Below are positions 1 to 8,929 of a stretch of 64,000 nucleotides of DNA, piece by piece. The stretch spans positions 60,507 through 124,506 of the forward strand of contig NZ_CAJXTC010000015.1 in the NCBI RefSeq assembly GCF_913060805.1, written 5' to 3'. Each line of letters begins with the position of its first letter. Position 1 is the first letter of the stretch. The notes beneath the pieces were generated by a model. That model was not told where the DNA came from. It searched no databases and saw only the letters and a program-made list of their open reading frames with translations. Both the position numbers and the translations under genes were made by a program. Source of the DNA: an uncultured Draconibacterium sp. Lineage in GTDB: Bacteria > Bacteroidota > Bacteroidia > Bacteroidales > Prolixibacteraceae.

Positions 1-276
1 AAAAATCCAACTTACACCAAACACGGCGTGGTGCATTATTGTGTACCCAACACTCCGGCCATGGTGGCACGAACCGCTTCCATTTCGTTGAGTAACATTT
101 TAATTCCGATTTTGCTTGCCATTGGCGACAACGGCGGGGTTGAAAACTACATAAAAGTGTCGAAAGGTTTCCGAAAAGGTGTATACATCTACCACGGAAT
201 TCTCACCAACCACGATGTGGGGCGCATGTTCAACATCCCGTCGAAAGACATCGATTTGCTGCTGGCAGTTTTTTAA
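1..276 (+). CDS. ald: Alanine dehydrogenase, C-terminal part (cut by window edge)
   Basis: The reading frame is open from base 1 and ends with TAA at 274-276, so only about the last 91 residues are present and the true start lies before the window. The visible part carries HYCVPNTPAMVARTAS followed by a helix-rich tail with NDHDV-like and FNIPSKD elements, which resembles the C-terminus of the NAD-dependent alanine dehydrogenase family (L-alanine to pyruvate plus ammonium, cytoplasmic). Only the end of the NAD-binding domain and the returning substrate-domain helices can be seen, so the assignment rests on recalled family resemblance. A LytTR regulator follows 16 bases downstream on the same strand. 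Confidence 0.75.
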   Translation, partial: KNPTYTKHGVVHYCVPNTPAMVARTASISLSNILIPILLAIGDNGGVENYIKVSKGFRKGVYIYHGILTNHDVGRMFNIPSKDIDLLLAVF

Positions 277-292
277 TCAAGATTAAGTTCCA

Positions 293-1141
293 ATGCTGAA
301 CTCGCTAAACAAAAAATATCCGTTTAACGACAACCTAAAGGTAAATACACGCTCCATTTCATCCGTGAGCCTCGGTATTTTTTTGTTCCTTTTGTTCTTT
401 CAGCCTTTCCAGGTTCAAAATCCCGATTTCAATAACCGCCTCATCATCCTTGCAACCTTCGGTGCCATAACACTGGTTTTACTCAGCATTTTTCGTGTTG
501 TAATTCCTTCCATATTCATCACCGCCTTTTCAGAACCTCGCTGGACGGTTTTAAAAGAGATCATCATCGATCTGCTTTTTGTTGCTTGCAACTCGGTAGC
601 GTTTGCGTTTTTTGCGCGTTATGTTGGGCACATTCCAATGACCTTTGGTATTGTTATCAATATCGTGATCATTTCAATAACAGCTGCCGCAGTTGTTGTT
701 GTTACCAACCAGTTTTATTTGTTAAAAAAGAAAGTCCAAAAGCTGGAACTTGCACCGCAAGAAACCGGTAAAAATGAACCGGTAAAAGCTCCCGAAGAAA
801 TTGAGTTTGAATCGGAGAACAAAACCGAATATTTCACGCTTTTTCTTGAGCAGCTGATCCTTATAAAATCAGCCAACAATTACATTGAAGTGATTTATAA
901 ACACAACGACGAGATCAAGAAAAAGCTGATCCGGAACACCATGAAAACCACTGAAAACTTGCTGAAAAAATATCCGGAAGTCATTCGTTGTCATCGCTCG
1001 TGCATGGTAAACAAAAACTACATTAAAAAAGTATCGCGCGGCTCCGATGGATTGGAGCTGAATCTCTTCGATTACCCGCAGGTAATTCACGTTTCGAGGC
1101 AATACGTACTTCGTTTAAAAGAAGCACTAAAAGCATCCTGA
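293..1141 (+). CDS. Membrane-anchored LytTR-type DNA-binding regulator
   Basis: This 282-residue protein has four hydrophobic segments at about residues 22-40, 48-75, 87-108 and 114-140, then a charged linker and a LytTR DNA-binding domain from about residue 178 to the end. Typical LytTR elements are SANNYIEV (193-200), CHRSCMVN (233-240) and HVSRQY (266-271). There is no receiver domain and no histidine kinase domain. The layout therefore suggests a one-component regulator held at the cytoplasmic membrane, with the helices as the only possible sensor. It starts 16 bases after ald and could be cotranscribed with it. The target genes are unknown. The domain call is firm; the signal sensed cannot be read from the sequence. 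Confidence 0.85.
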   Translation: MLNSLNKKYPFNDNLKVNTRSISSVSLGIFLFLLFFQPFQVQNPDFNNRLIILATFGAITLVLLSIFRVVIPSIFITAFSEPRWTVLKEIIIDLLFVACNSVAFAFFARYVGHIPMTFGIVINIVIISITAAAVVVVTNQFYLLKKKVQKLELAPQETGKNEPVKAPEEIEFESENKTEYFTLFLEQLILIKSANNYIEVIYKHNDEIKKKLIRNTMKTTENLLKKYPEVIRCHRSCMVNKNYIKKVSRGSDGLELNLFDYPQVIHVSRQYVLRLKEALKAS

Positions 1142-1248
1142 TCCGATTAAATTTCGCCTTATTTTTCTTTCTAAGGTTTTAAAAAACCTTTCAGATCGCC
1201 TACTAAAAGCTGAACGTGGGATTAACGTCGTTTATCCCTGATAAATGA

Positions 1249-1304
1249 CATAAATCCCAAAAACACGCAAATCATCACTAATAAAAGCCATAAATCCCAA
1301 AAAC
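1249..1304 (+). repeat. Two 16-bp direct repeats upstream of a B12-binding-like gene
   Basis: The 16-mer CATAAATCCCAAAAAC occurs at 1249-1264 and again at 1289-1304, with starts 40 bp apart (about four helical turns). The pair lies in the 225-bp intergenic region before the gene at 1367. It could be a tandem binding site or a simple duplication. An imperfect A/T-rich dyad (AAGGTTTT/AAAACCTT) near 1173-1190 may be a weak terminator for the preceding gene. Confidence 0.5.
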
Positions 1305-1366
1305 TTTTTTTTCGAATAAAATGGCCGTTTATTTGAAAAATCGAAAACAATGTAAATTTTATTGCC

Positions 1367-1879
1367 ATGAATATATTACTTATTTATCCGGAAAAAGAGA
1401 ACAATTCAAAGGGATTTGAGGCTTTCTTCCAAAAGCTTTTTAACAAGACCACTGAAGATCCGCTGGCGCTGATTGAGATTTCGATTCAGCTGCCAATTAC
1501 CTGGGAAAGAAAGTTACGTGATCTGAACCAGGAGAAGTTAAATACAAAAGATTTAGCGTGGGCCGATTATGTCATTATTAAAGCCGATCCAAGGCAAAGA
1601 ACGTCAACAGTAAAACTTATTGACAAGTGTAAAGCCGCAGGGAAAAAGATAATAGCTGAAGGAGAATTATTTGATTCTCAGCCTGCCGATTTTGAAAATG
1701 TAGATCACCTGATTTTAAACCAGGCAACATTTGATCCGTTTGTACGGGATATGGAAGACAATACGACACAACGCATTTACAGCGCTGATTTCAGAAAGGA
1801 AAAATTACGGAGAACTGCCTATTCGTTACTGGGATTCTCGGGCTACTTTTCGCGAAACATTCACACGTTTTCAGCCTGA
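1367..1879 (+). CDS. Stand-alone cobalamin-binding-like domain protein (radical SAM part absent)
   Basis: This 170-residue cytoplasmic protein begins MNILLIYPE, has a short basic stretch, then WADYVIIKA (about 65-73), CKAAGKKIIAEGELF (about 88-102), VDHLILNQA (about 132-140) and RIYSADF near the end. This order is like the N-terminal B12-binding domain of B12-dependent radical SAM proteins of the DUF4070 class, where a WADxVxxSA motif, a GGPLF motif and a DHxVLNEAE motif precede the CxxxCxxC cluster. Here the chain stops where the radical SAM domain would start, and no cluster motif follows in any frame. It overlaps the convergent pullulanase gene by 19 bp. Fold assignment is inference from pattern; function is unknown. 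Confidence 0.6.
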   Translation: MNILLIYPEKENNSKGFEAFFQKLFNKTTEDPLALIEISIQLPITWERKLRDLNQEKLNTKDLAWADYVIIKADPRQRTSTVKLIDKCKAAGKKIIAEGELFDSQPADFENVDHLILNQATFDPFVRDMEDNTTQRIYSADFRKEKLRRTAYSLLGFSGYFSRNIHTFSA

Positions 1880-3807
1880 ACCAAGATTATTAGCGAAACA
1901 GGATCTACCGTAACAGTATCTTCAACAAGTTCTATTCCCTCTTCATTAATGCTATTGGCATCAGCTATAACTTTGTACCGTCCTTCGGGTAACGGAAATT
2001 CAACCTCCTCCTCGTTTCCATTAAAAATGAGGAATATTTTTGACCAGTTGTCGCCAACCGCTTTTGCGTCTATACAATAAGAAACTACCCCGATTTTATA
2101 TTCGGCACAGAAATTCAAATCTTTTCTGATCGCATCGGCAGAAGTCATTCGGAATGCCGGATGATTTTTCCGCAGCTGAATCAATTTCTGAAAGTATTCA
2201 AAAACATCGATGTATTCATTTTTGCGGCTCCAGTCGATCTGGTTCACCGAGTCGGGCGATTTATAGGAGTTTCCGTTCCCACCTTTTGTCCGGCAAAAAT
2301 CAACTCCGGCATGCAACAACGGTACGCCTTGTGAAGTCAAAACCAGTGCTCCGGCAAGTTTTACGCGCTTGCGCAACTCCTCATCTGTTGCTTTTGGCAA
2401 ACTTTGTTTCAGTTTATCCCAAAGCGTATAATTATCGTGGCACGATACATAATTGATACATTGGTCGGGCTCGGCAGCCCACGCCGTATCTACTGTATCG
2501 ATGTAGCCGTAATTCACCTGAGGATGATAAACAGCCGCGGTGATTCCAAATTTCACAGCCTCCTCGCGCAGGTTAAGTCCGCTCACAAAACCTTTCGACT
2601 TTTTATCGCCGTGGTTTCCTTTCAAAGCATCGCGAAAATCGTCGTTAAAGCTGGCTATTCTTCGCATTGCCGAAGTGTTCCTTTTCACTGCCCGTTTCGA
2701 TTCCGGCATCGGACTTTGGTCGGCAGCCCAGCCTTCGCCGTAAAGAAACAAGCCACGATCGATTTTATCCAACGACTTTCGGATTTCCTGCATGGTTTTC
2801 AGATCGTGAATACCCATCAGATCGAAACGAAAACCATCAACATGAAATTCCTCCACCCAGTAGTTAAGCGTATCGATAATATATTTACGTACCATTTCGC
2901 GCTCCGACGCCAGTTCGTTGCCACAACCTGATGCGTTTGAAAACGAACCATCCTCTTTTTGGCGGTAAAAATACCCCGGAACGATTTGGTTAAAAACCGA
3001 TTCTTTGGCGTAGTAAGTGTGGTTAAAAACCACATCCAGAATTACACCAATTCCGTTGCCATGCAAAGCTTTTACCAACTCCTTAAATTCCACAATTCGT
3101 TTGCGCCCGTCGTAAGCATCCGTTGCATACGAACCTTCCAGCGCGTTATAATGCATGGGATCGTAACCCCAGTTATATTTTTCAAGTGGTTTTTCTTCGT
3201 CAACCGTCACATAATCGTTCACCGGCAACAGATGAACATGCGTAACTCCCAATTCTTTTAAATGATCGATACCCGTTTTTACTCCTTCCGGCGTTCGTGT
3301 TCCTTCTTCGGTAAATCCCAGGAACTTGCCTTTGTTTTCAATCCCTGAATTTTCGGCAATGGAGAAATCACGAACATGCGTTTCATAAATTACTGCATCG
3401 GTAAAACTATTGTAACGCGGACCATTGTCGTAAACCCATTCTTCAGGATTTGTGGTGTTCGGATTGTAGATCATTCCACGCAAACCGTTCGCACCGACAC
3501 AGCGGGCATAAATTCCGGCAACCTCATCTAACCATTCGCCATCGTTCACCCTGAAAGTATAGAATTTCCCTTCGTAATCGCCGGTTAAAACCGTTCCCCA
3601 AATGCCGTTTTCTTTCTTCTGCAGGTTGGTTTTATAATACGATTCGCCACGCACTCCATCTTTGTACAGGCGCAGTTCCACCATTTGTGCCGTTGGTGCC
3701 CAAATTTTTACAGTGGTCTTTTCAGGCGACCAAAAAACACCTAAATCCTTACCCGAATAGCCGGGATAAGTAGAAAAATCGATATGGTTAAATTTCCAGT
3801 TTCGCAT
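1861..3807 (-). CDS. pulA: Type I pullulanase (GH13 alpha-1,6 debranching enzyme)
   Basis: The 648-residue protein hydrolyses alpha-1,6 branches in glycogen, pullulan or imported limit dextrins. The N-terminal beta-sandwich (about 20-110, CBM48-like) precedes the GH13 barrel. Visible motifs are YNWGYDP (211-217, the type I pullulanase signature), DVVFNH (258-263), GFRFD with the nucleophile D329, the acid E358 in YGEGW, and D458 in VSCHDN. There is no signal peptide, so it acts in the cytoplasm. Its ATG overlaps the stop codon of the upstream gene in a TAATG junction, which implies translational coupling. The 3' end overlaps the convergent gene at 1367-1879 by 19 bp. Confidence 0.93.
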   Translation of the reverse strand: MRNWKFNHIDFSTYPGYSGKDLGVFWSPEKTTVKIWAPTAQMVELRLYKDGVRGESYYKTNLQKKENGIWGTVLTGDYEGKFYTFRVNDGEWLDEVAGIYARCVGANGLRGMIYNPNTTNPEEWVYDNGPRYNSFTDAVIYETHVRDFSIAENSGIENKGKFLGFTEEGTRTPEGVKTGIDHLKELGVTHVHLLPVNDYVTVDEEKPLEKYNWGYDPMHYNALEGSYATDAYDGRKRIVEFKELVKALHGNGIGVILDVVFNHTYYAKESVFNQIVPGYFYRQKEDGSFSNASGCGNELASEREMVRKYIIDTLNYWVEEFHVDGFRFDLMGIHDLKTMQEIRKSLDKIDRGLFLYGEGWAADQSPMPESKRAVKRNTSAMRRIASFNDDFRDALKGNHGDKKSKGFVSGLNLREEAVKFGITAAVYHPQVNYGYIDTVDTAWAAEPDQCINYVSCHDNYTLWDKLKQSLPKATDEELRKRVKLAGALVLTSQGVPLLHAGVDFCRTKGGNGNSYKSPDSVNQIDWSRKNEYIDVFEYFQKLIQLRKNHPAFRMTSADAIRKDLNFCAEYKIGVVSYCIDAKAVGDNWSKIFLIFNGNEEEVEFPLPEGRYKVIADANSINEEGIELVEDTVTVDPVSLIILVQAENV

Positions 3808-4355
3808 TAAAATTTAACTAATGTTTTGCGTAAAAAAACCGCTTTGTTCCCCAACCTTTTCCCCTTCACATCTTTCAAATATATCTTGGCTTTTGGATAT
3901 TTCTTCAACGATTTATCGTGCGAATAAAACCGATTCAGATCAATCGTTAACTGATGCGTTTTCCCTCCCTCGAGATAAAGTGGATAAAAGCTGTAATTAT
4001 CCATTCCTTTGAGTTTGAACTTTCGTTTCATCCAAAAATTATCGAAAATCAAAAGCGGCTGATCCAGATCAATAGCTGTGGTGCCGGTGTTTTTTACGGT
4101 AAGAATTAAATTATCGGGATAGAAATTTGTATTCTTCTCCAGTTTGATACTTAGCTTTTTGAGTTGCAAAAACGGCCTGCGTTCCCTCTTCGATTTCTTG
4201 TTAAAAGAACGGCCACTTACAATAAAAGCCACGGTAATTGCAGCCAGAATCAGAAATACCCACAGCAGTTTATGCCCTTCGGGGCCGACCTCGTTTTGGG
4301 CAAAAAGCCACAACGAATTCAATAATAAAACCGCAAGAATACTTCCCTTCTTCAT
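3807..4355 (-). CDS. Hypothetical membrane-anchored protein coupled to pullulanase
   Basis: This 182-residue protein has a signal-like N-terminus (about 1-19), a clear transmembrane segment at about 29-47, a very basic stretch (KKSKRERR, about 53-60), and a C-terminal beta-rich region containing NTGTTAIDLDQPLLIFDN. That region reads like an immunoglobulin-like or late-competence-type beta domain, but I do not recognise a named family. Its stop codon shares one base with the pulA start (TAATG), so the two are coexpressed. A role beside glycogen or maltodextrin metabolism is only a guess from this coupling. Confidence 0.7.
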   Translation of the reverse strand: MKKGSILAVLLLNSLWLFAQNEVGPEGHKLLWVFLILAAITVAFIVSGRSFNKKSKRERRPFLQLKKLSIKLEKNTNFYPDNLILTVKNTGTTAIDLDQPLLIFDNFWMKRKFKLKGMDNYSFYPLYLEGGKTHQLTIDLNRFYSHDKSLKKYPKAKIYLKDVKGKRLGNKAVFLRKTLVKF

Positions 4356-4471
4356 TGTTGCTAATTTGGGGCAAAAGTAAAGTTTTTATTGATTTAAGAT
4401 CGCTACTGCTTACAGGTTTCACGGCAATACGTTTCATACTTAACATGAAACCCGTAAGCATCAGCCTATTA

Positions 4472-5839
4472 TCATCGAAGTGCTTCTACATCTTCAACGG
4501 TTTTTGGTTTTGGTTTGCCGAGAAGCTGCGCACCATTTTCGGTCATTACGAAGTCTTCCTCGTTTCGCATACCACCAAAATTACGATAGCTATCAACCTT
4601 TTCCCAGTTAATAAAATCGTTGAATTTGCCTTGTCCGCGCCACAGATCGATCAGTTCAGGAATAAAATAAACCCCAGGCTCGATGGTAAATACATGACCT
4701 GCTCTCAGCGGTTTTGCCAGGCGAAGCGATTTCAGCCCGAACTGCGTGCTTTTTGGCTGCCCGTCGTAACCAACCCACACTTCACCAAGATCTTCCATAT
4801 CGTGAACATCCATGCCCATCATGTGACCGGTTCCGCAAGGGAAAAACAAAGCATGCGCACCGGCCTCAAAAGCATCCATGGCATTTCCTTTTGTGAAGCC
4901 CATTGATTTTAGTCCGTCGAAAATAGTGGTAGCCGCTGCAATGTGCGCATTTTTATATGGTTTGTTCAATTCGAGTGCGCTAATTGCAGCTTCGTGTCCT
5001 GCAAGCGAAATTTCGTATATCTCCTTTTGCTCTGGCGTGAATTTTTTGCTTACCGGAAAGGTACTCGATAAGTCGCCCGAGTAGCTCAGTTCGTTTTCGT
5101 AACCGGCATCAACCAAAAACAAGTCGCCCTCTTTTACGGTATTTCCGTGAAAATGATTGTGCAATGTTTGCCCGTTTTTAGTGGCAATTATAGGGAAAGC
5201 AATGTTTCCGCCGGCTGCCAATGCTACTTTATGGATTTCGGCTGTTACCTGAGCTTCCGTCATTCCCGGACGTGCAAATTTCATGGCTGCAACATGCATG
5301 TCAACCGACACATTTACCGCCTGATGCAACTGCTCGATCTCTTCTTTAGATTTTATTTCACGCTGGCTAACCACGGCTTTTACCAAATCAAGCGAGTAGG
5401 TATTCGCCACATCTTTTGGTGCCACATCAATCAGCTCCAGCAACTTAATTTTATTCTCCGGACGGTAAAGCGGCAGGAAATGAATCTTCTTGCTTTTCTC
5501 CACAACCGAAGCCAATTCTTTCATCGGAAAAACCGTCGACACGCCACACTGAGCAGCTCGGTCCGCAATAGTTGGCTGTGGTCCCATCCACACAATATCG
5601 TCGATGGTATAATCATCTCCAAAAACAATCTCCTTGTCGTTATCAATATCGATTACCGCAGCCAGGCCCGGATGCTGAATTCCAAAATAATACAAAAAGG
5701 TGCTGTCTTGCCTGAAATGATAGGTGTTATCAGCATAATTCATCGATGATTCGTCGTTACCAAACAACAAAATCAATCCTTCCCCAACCTTCTCCTTTAG
5801 AACTTTTCTTCGTTCGATGTAAATCTCTTTCTGAAACAT
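4472..5839 (-). CDS. Aminopeptidase P family (M24) Xaa-Pro aminopeptidase
   Basis: This cytoplasmic metallopeptidase removes N-terminal residues that precede proline. With the start at 5839 it has 455 residues beginning MFQKEIYIERR. The frame stays open for 15 further codons upstream, but that extension is not family-like, so I reject the longer start. The N-terminal creatinase-like domain (about 1-150) is followed by the pita-bread domain. The expected metal ligands can be seen: D244 (VDAGYE), D255 (YSGDLSS), H339 (GTGHMMGM), E387 (IEPGVYF) and E427 (MRNEEDF). It is a single gene, with the divergent GH92 gene on the other side. Confidence 0.9.
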   Translation of the reverse strand: MFQKEIYIERRKVLKEKVGEGLILLFGNDESSMNYADNTYHFRQDSTFLYYFGIQHPGLAAVIDIDNDKEIVFGDDYTIDDIVWMGPQPTIADRAAQCGVSTVFPMKELASVVEKSKKIHFLPLYRPENKIKLLELIDVAPKDVANTYSLDLVKAVVSQREIKSKEEIEQLHQAVNVSVDMHVAAMKFARPGMTEAQVTAEIHKVALAAGGNIAFPIIATKNGQTLHNHFHGNTVKEGDLFLVDAGYENELSYSGDLSSTFPVSKKFTPEQKEIYEISLAGHEAAISALELNKPYKNAHIAAATTIFDGLKSMGFTKGNAMDAFEAGAHALFFPCGTGHMMGMDVHDMEDLGEVWVGYDGQPKSTQFGLKSLRLAKPLRAGHVFTIEPGVYFIPELIDLWRGQGKFNDFINWEKVDSYRNFGGMRNEEDFVMTENGAQLLGKPKPKTVEDVEALR

Positions 5840-5967
5840 TTTTGCAATTTTTTTATGAGTCCGTGAATGTAGTAAATTCTCCATTTCAGACTATGACAAA
5901 TGTTCGGATTGCTTTCACTCTGTCGCCTCACGCCATATAAAAATGATCGAATGGAACGATTTCTCTT

Positions 5968-5996
5968 CTTTTTAAAATTTTTAAAAAGTAACTTTG
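5968..5996 (+). promoter_or_regulatory. GH92 promoter -7 box with overlapping palindromic operator
   Basis: The -7 element TAACTTTG (consensus TAnnTTTG) is at 5989-5996, 24 bases before the chosen ATG. Directly upstream, at 5968-5988, is the 21-bp palindrome CTTTTTAA-AATTT-TTAAAAAG. It occupies the spacer where a repressor would block polymerase. The same palindrome with a different spacer lies upstream of the ROK regulator gene (20518-20538), and a degenerate form lies before the MFS/GH130 pair (14109-14130). Confidence 0.6.
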
Positions 5997-6019
5997 CGCA
6001 AAATTTATATCAACAGAAA

Positions 6020-8257
6020 ATGAGAGCACTAACTGTACTTATCGCCCTGACTTTATTGATTTCCGGATGTGTTTCGGAGCAAAAACAAACCGAACCGGAT
6101 ATTTTAAACTACGTTGATCCGTTTATTGGAACCGGATTTCACGGGCACACTTTTCCCGGCGCAACCACTCCGTTTGGCATGGTTCAGCTGAGTCCGGATA
6201 CACACATCATGGGTTGGGATGCCAGCAGTGGTTACCACAACGAAGACTCAACCATTTACGGATTTAGCCACACGCATTTGAGTGGTACCGGAATTGGCGA
6301 TCTTGGCGATGTGCTTTTGCTCCCCTATTCAAATTCGGATGAGTTAAAACCCATTGGACTATTCGATAAAAAAGACGAAACAGCGTCGCCCGGATACTAC
6401 AAAGTGCGCCTGAAAAACCTGAATGTTACAGCAGAATTAACAGCTACCAAACGTGTGGGCTTTCATAAATATTCGTTTGACGACAGCAGCGATAGAAATA
6501 TAATGCTGGACCTCGGACACATTTTGCAACCCAACTGGGGACACAGCATTGTAGAAAATACGATTCATCAGATTGATGATAAAACTTTTGAAGGCGTTCA
6601 ACTTACGAAAGGTTGGGCCGAAGATCATTTGGTGGCTTATCGAATTGAATTCTCCGAAGCATTTGATCAGCTAAAAACTTTTGCCGAAGGAGAACCTACC
6701 ACCGAAACCAGTCTGACAGGGAAAGACATAAAATTACATTTCAAATTTCCGGATAACGACAAAGCCCTGCTGGTAAAAGTTGCTTTATCTGTAGTTGACG
6801 AAGAAGGCGCCAATAAAAATATGCAGGCTGAACTTACAGGATGGGATTTTCAAAAAACCGTTGAACAAGCAAAAGCAGAATGGCGGGAAGCCTTGCAGGG
6901 AATTACCATTTCAACGGATGACGAAGCAGTTAAAACCAACTTTTACACGGCATTGTATCACAGTATGATGTCGCCATTTACAGCACAGGATGTTGATGGC
7001 CGGTATCGAGGGATGGACAAAACGATCCGCCAGGCACCGGAAGGATTTACTAACTACACGGGTTTTTCGTTGTGGGATACGTTCCGCGCTTTTCACCCAC
7101 TCATTACCATTATCCGACCTGAAAAGGCCGGCGAATGGGCCGAGGCGCTGGTACAAAAATACCGCGAAGGTGGTCTTCTTCCGAAATGGCCACTGGCATC
7201 GAATTACACCGGGACAATGGTGGGTTACCCGGCAACATCGGTAATGGCCGATGCGCTGGCAAAAGGATTGGTGCCGAATGCTGATCTGAACGACTGGAAA
7301 GAAGCTGCCGTAAAATCGGCTACCTGGCAACCGGAATGGTTAGAGGAACATAAAGGAACACGCGGTGCAGAAGTAATGATGAAACACATTTATTACAAAG
7401 AAAAATACGGATTCGTTCCTTCTGATTCTATCACTGCCTCTGTTTCGTATGGTGTTGAAATGGCTTATTACGATTGGTGTGTAGCAGAAATTGCAAAAGC
7501 CGCCGGCGACAATAAAGCAGCTGATGAGTTCTACAAAAAGTCGAAATACTACGAAAATTATTTTGATGCCTCGACAGGATTTATGCGCGGCAAAAACGGA
7601 GATGGTAGCTGGCGAACACCTTTTAATCCAAAATATTCCGACCATAATCACGCCGATTACACCGAAGGAAATGCTTACCAATGGAGCTACTTTGCTCCGC
7701 ACGATATGGATGGAATGGTAAATCTGTTTGGCGGAAAGGAAGCTTTTGAATCAAGACTGGATAGTTTGTTTACTACCAGTTCCGAAATTCTGGGAGAAAA
7801 TGCATCGGCCGATATCACCGGTTTGATCGGGCAATACGCACACGGAAACGAGCCAAGTCACCACATGGCATATTTGTACAATTACACCAATGCAAAGTGG
7901 AAAACGCAAAAATACCTCGATCAGGTATTGTACGATTTCTACCTGCCGGAACCTGCGGGAATTATTGGCAACGAAGACTGCGGCCAGATGTCGGCATGGT
8001 ATGTACTGAATGCCATTGGTTTTTACCAGGTATGCCCCGGCGATCCGACCTATACCATTGGCCGCCCGGTTGTTGACAAGGCTTCGATCAGAGTTCCGGG
8101 TGGTACTTTTGAGATCATTGCTCACAACAATTCAAAAGAGAATAAATTCATCGAAAAAATTGTGCTCAACGGCGAAACGCTTGAAGAGCCTTTCTTTACG
8201 CACGAAGACTTGATGAATGGTGGCACGCTGGAGTTTTTTATGACAGCAAAAAATTAA
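6020..8257 (+). CDS. GH92 family alpha-mannosidase, lipoprotein
   Basis: The 745-residue protein is a calcium-dependent exo-alpha-mannosidase of family GH92, which trims alpha-linked mannose from N-glycans and mannans. The start at 6020 gives MRALTVLIALTLLISGC, a lipoprotein signal with lipidated C17. The frame is open 40 codons further upstream, but that stretch contains the promoter and is not signal-like. Family features include YVDPFIGTG near the mature N-terminus, GATTPFGMVQLSPDT, TGFSLWDTFR, and GNEDCGQMSAWYVLNA with the catalytic-region acidic residues. It is probably anchored in the outer membrane or periplasm. Transcription is likely controlled by the ROK-type operator at 5968-5988. 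No susC/susD pair is nearby, so it is not part of a classical PUL. Confidence 0.92.
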   Translation: MRALTVLIALTLLISGCVSEQKQTEPDILNYVDPFIGTGFHGHTFPGATTPFGMVQLSPDTHIMGWDASSGYHNEDSTIYGFSHTHLSGTGIGDLGDVLLLPYSNSDELKPIGLFDKKDETASPGYYKVRLKNLNVTAELTATKRVGFHKYSFDDSSDRNIMLDLGHILQPNWGHSIVENTIHQIDDKTFEGVQLTKGWAEDHLVAYRIEFSEAFDQLKTFAEGEPTTETSLTGKDIKLHFKFPDNDKALLVKVALSVVDEEGANKNMQAELTGWDFQKTVEQAKAEWREALQGITISTDDEAVKTNFYTALYHSMMSPFTAQDVDGRYRGMDKTIRQAPEGFTNYTGFSLWDTFRAFHPLITIIRPEKAGEWAEALVQKYREGGLLPKWPLASNYTGTMVGYPATSVMADALAKGLVPNADLNDWKEAAVKSATWQPEWLEEHKGTRGAEVMMKHIYYKEKYGFVPSDSITASVSYGVEMAYYDWCVAEIAKAAGDNKAADEFYKKSKYYENYFDASTGFMRGKNGDGSWRTPFNPKYSDHNHADYTEGNAYQWSYFAPHDMDGMVNLFGGKEAFESRLDSLFTTSSEILGENASADITGLIGQYAHGNEPSHHMAYLYNYTNAKWKTQKYLDQVLYDFYLPEPAGIIGNEDCGQMSAWYVLNAIGFYQVCPGDPTYTIGRPVVDKASIRVPGGTFEIIAHNNSKENKFIEKIVLNGETLEEPFFTHEDLMNGGTLEFFMTAKN

Positions 8258-8270
8258 ACCACGCAACCTT

Positions 8271-8318
8271 TAGCTCTCATTGTCCATCTGTTTACTAAAC
8301 AAAAGACAATGAGAGCTA
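8271..8318 (+). promoter_or_regulatory. 14-bp perfect hairpin enclosing a start codon
   Basis: TAGCTCTCATTGTC (8271-8284) is the exact reverse complement of GACAATGAGAGCTA (8305-8318), with a 20-base loop. The ATG of the downstream lipoprotein (8309-8311) lies inside the 3' arm, so in the RNA the start codon would be paired. There is no U-run after the stem, so it is not a normal terminator. It may repress translation unless unfolded or unless ribosomes arrive from the upstream GH92 message; alternatively it is a DNA operator. Confidence 0.6.
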
Positions 8319-8929
8319 ATTACTTTTTCCTCCTAAGCCTGTTACTACTGGCTTTCGTTTCATGTAGCGACAGTTCTGACGACAACGAATTCGAGATGCC
8401 GGAACGTAGTTATACCAAACTTATCGAACGAAATTCAGATACTTCATTTGAAGCCGAACTGATCACCAAAGCAGAGTCATACTATCCTCCAAAGCAAGAT
8501 GTTATTGATGCCACAGAGTGGTCAGGGATAGAGGTGCCCGAGACAGATTATTGGTACTACAACCATTTTGATGGCGTAATGATTCCTTATTGCATCACCA
8601 CTGAAGCCATTGATTATTATTCGACCTTAATCGATGAGTTCAACGCCAATAAAGAAGATGTTTTCTTTTATACAGCTGAATTTACCTACACGGCAAATGT
8701 CGAGTTCCATGATGCTTATACTTCACCGGATAAAAACTCAATGGGCGAAACAGTGGAGCCTCAAAGTTTTGAATCAGTTTATGTGGTAACGCTCGATCTA
8801 TACTGGATGGATTACTGCGGACCACTTTGTGCTATGTGGATCGAAAAACAACGAATTGCAGTGTTTAATGAATCGGGCGATTTACTGGAAGTTTTTATGG
8901 ACGGAACGATATCAGTTCCGGTTTCCTAG
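8309..8929 (+). CDS. Hypothetical lipoprotein
   Basis: This 206-residue protein has a lipoprotein signal (MRANYFFLLSLLLLAFVSC, lipidated C19), then a Ser/Asp-rich linker, which is common after the lipobox in this phylum. The mature part is acidic and aromatic, with a long run of Tyr and Trp (DYWYYNHFDG) and a C-terminal LDLYWMDYCGPLCAMWIEKQ, where two cysteines four residues apart may form a disulfide. I do not recognise the family. It is 51 bases downstream of GH92 and may be read from the same message, with its start codon sequestered in a hairpin. A secreted or surface role is inferred from the signal alone. Confidence 0.75.
   Translation: MRANYFFLLSLLLLAFVSCSDSSDDNEFEMPERSYTKLIERNSDTSFEAELITKAESYYPPKQDVIDATEWSGIEVPETDYWYYNHFDGVMIPYCITTEAIDYYSTLIDEFNANKEDVFFYTAEFTYTANVEFHDAYTSPDKNSMGETVEPQSFESVYVVTLDLYWMDYCGPLCAMWIEKQRIAVFNESGDLLEVFMDGTISVPVS

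Noticed and set aside
5147..5749. 200-codon plus-strand frame inside the M24 peptidase gene
   Set aside because: It is antisense to a complete, well-conserved enzyme and its translation is unlike any protein family.
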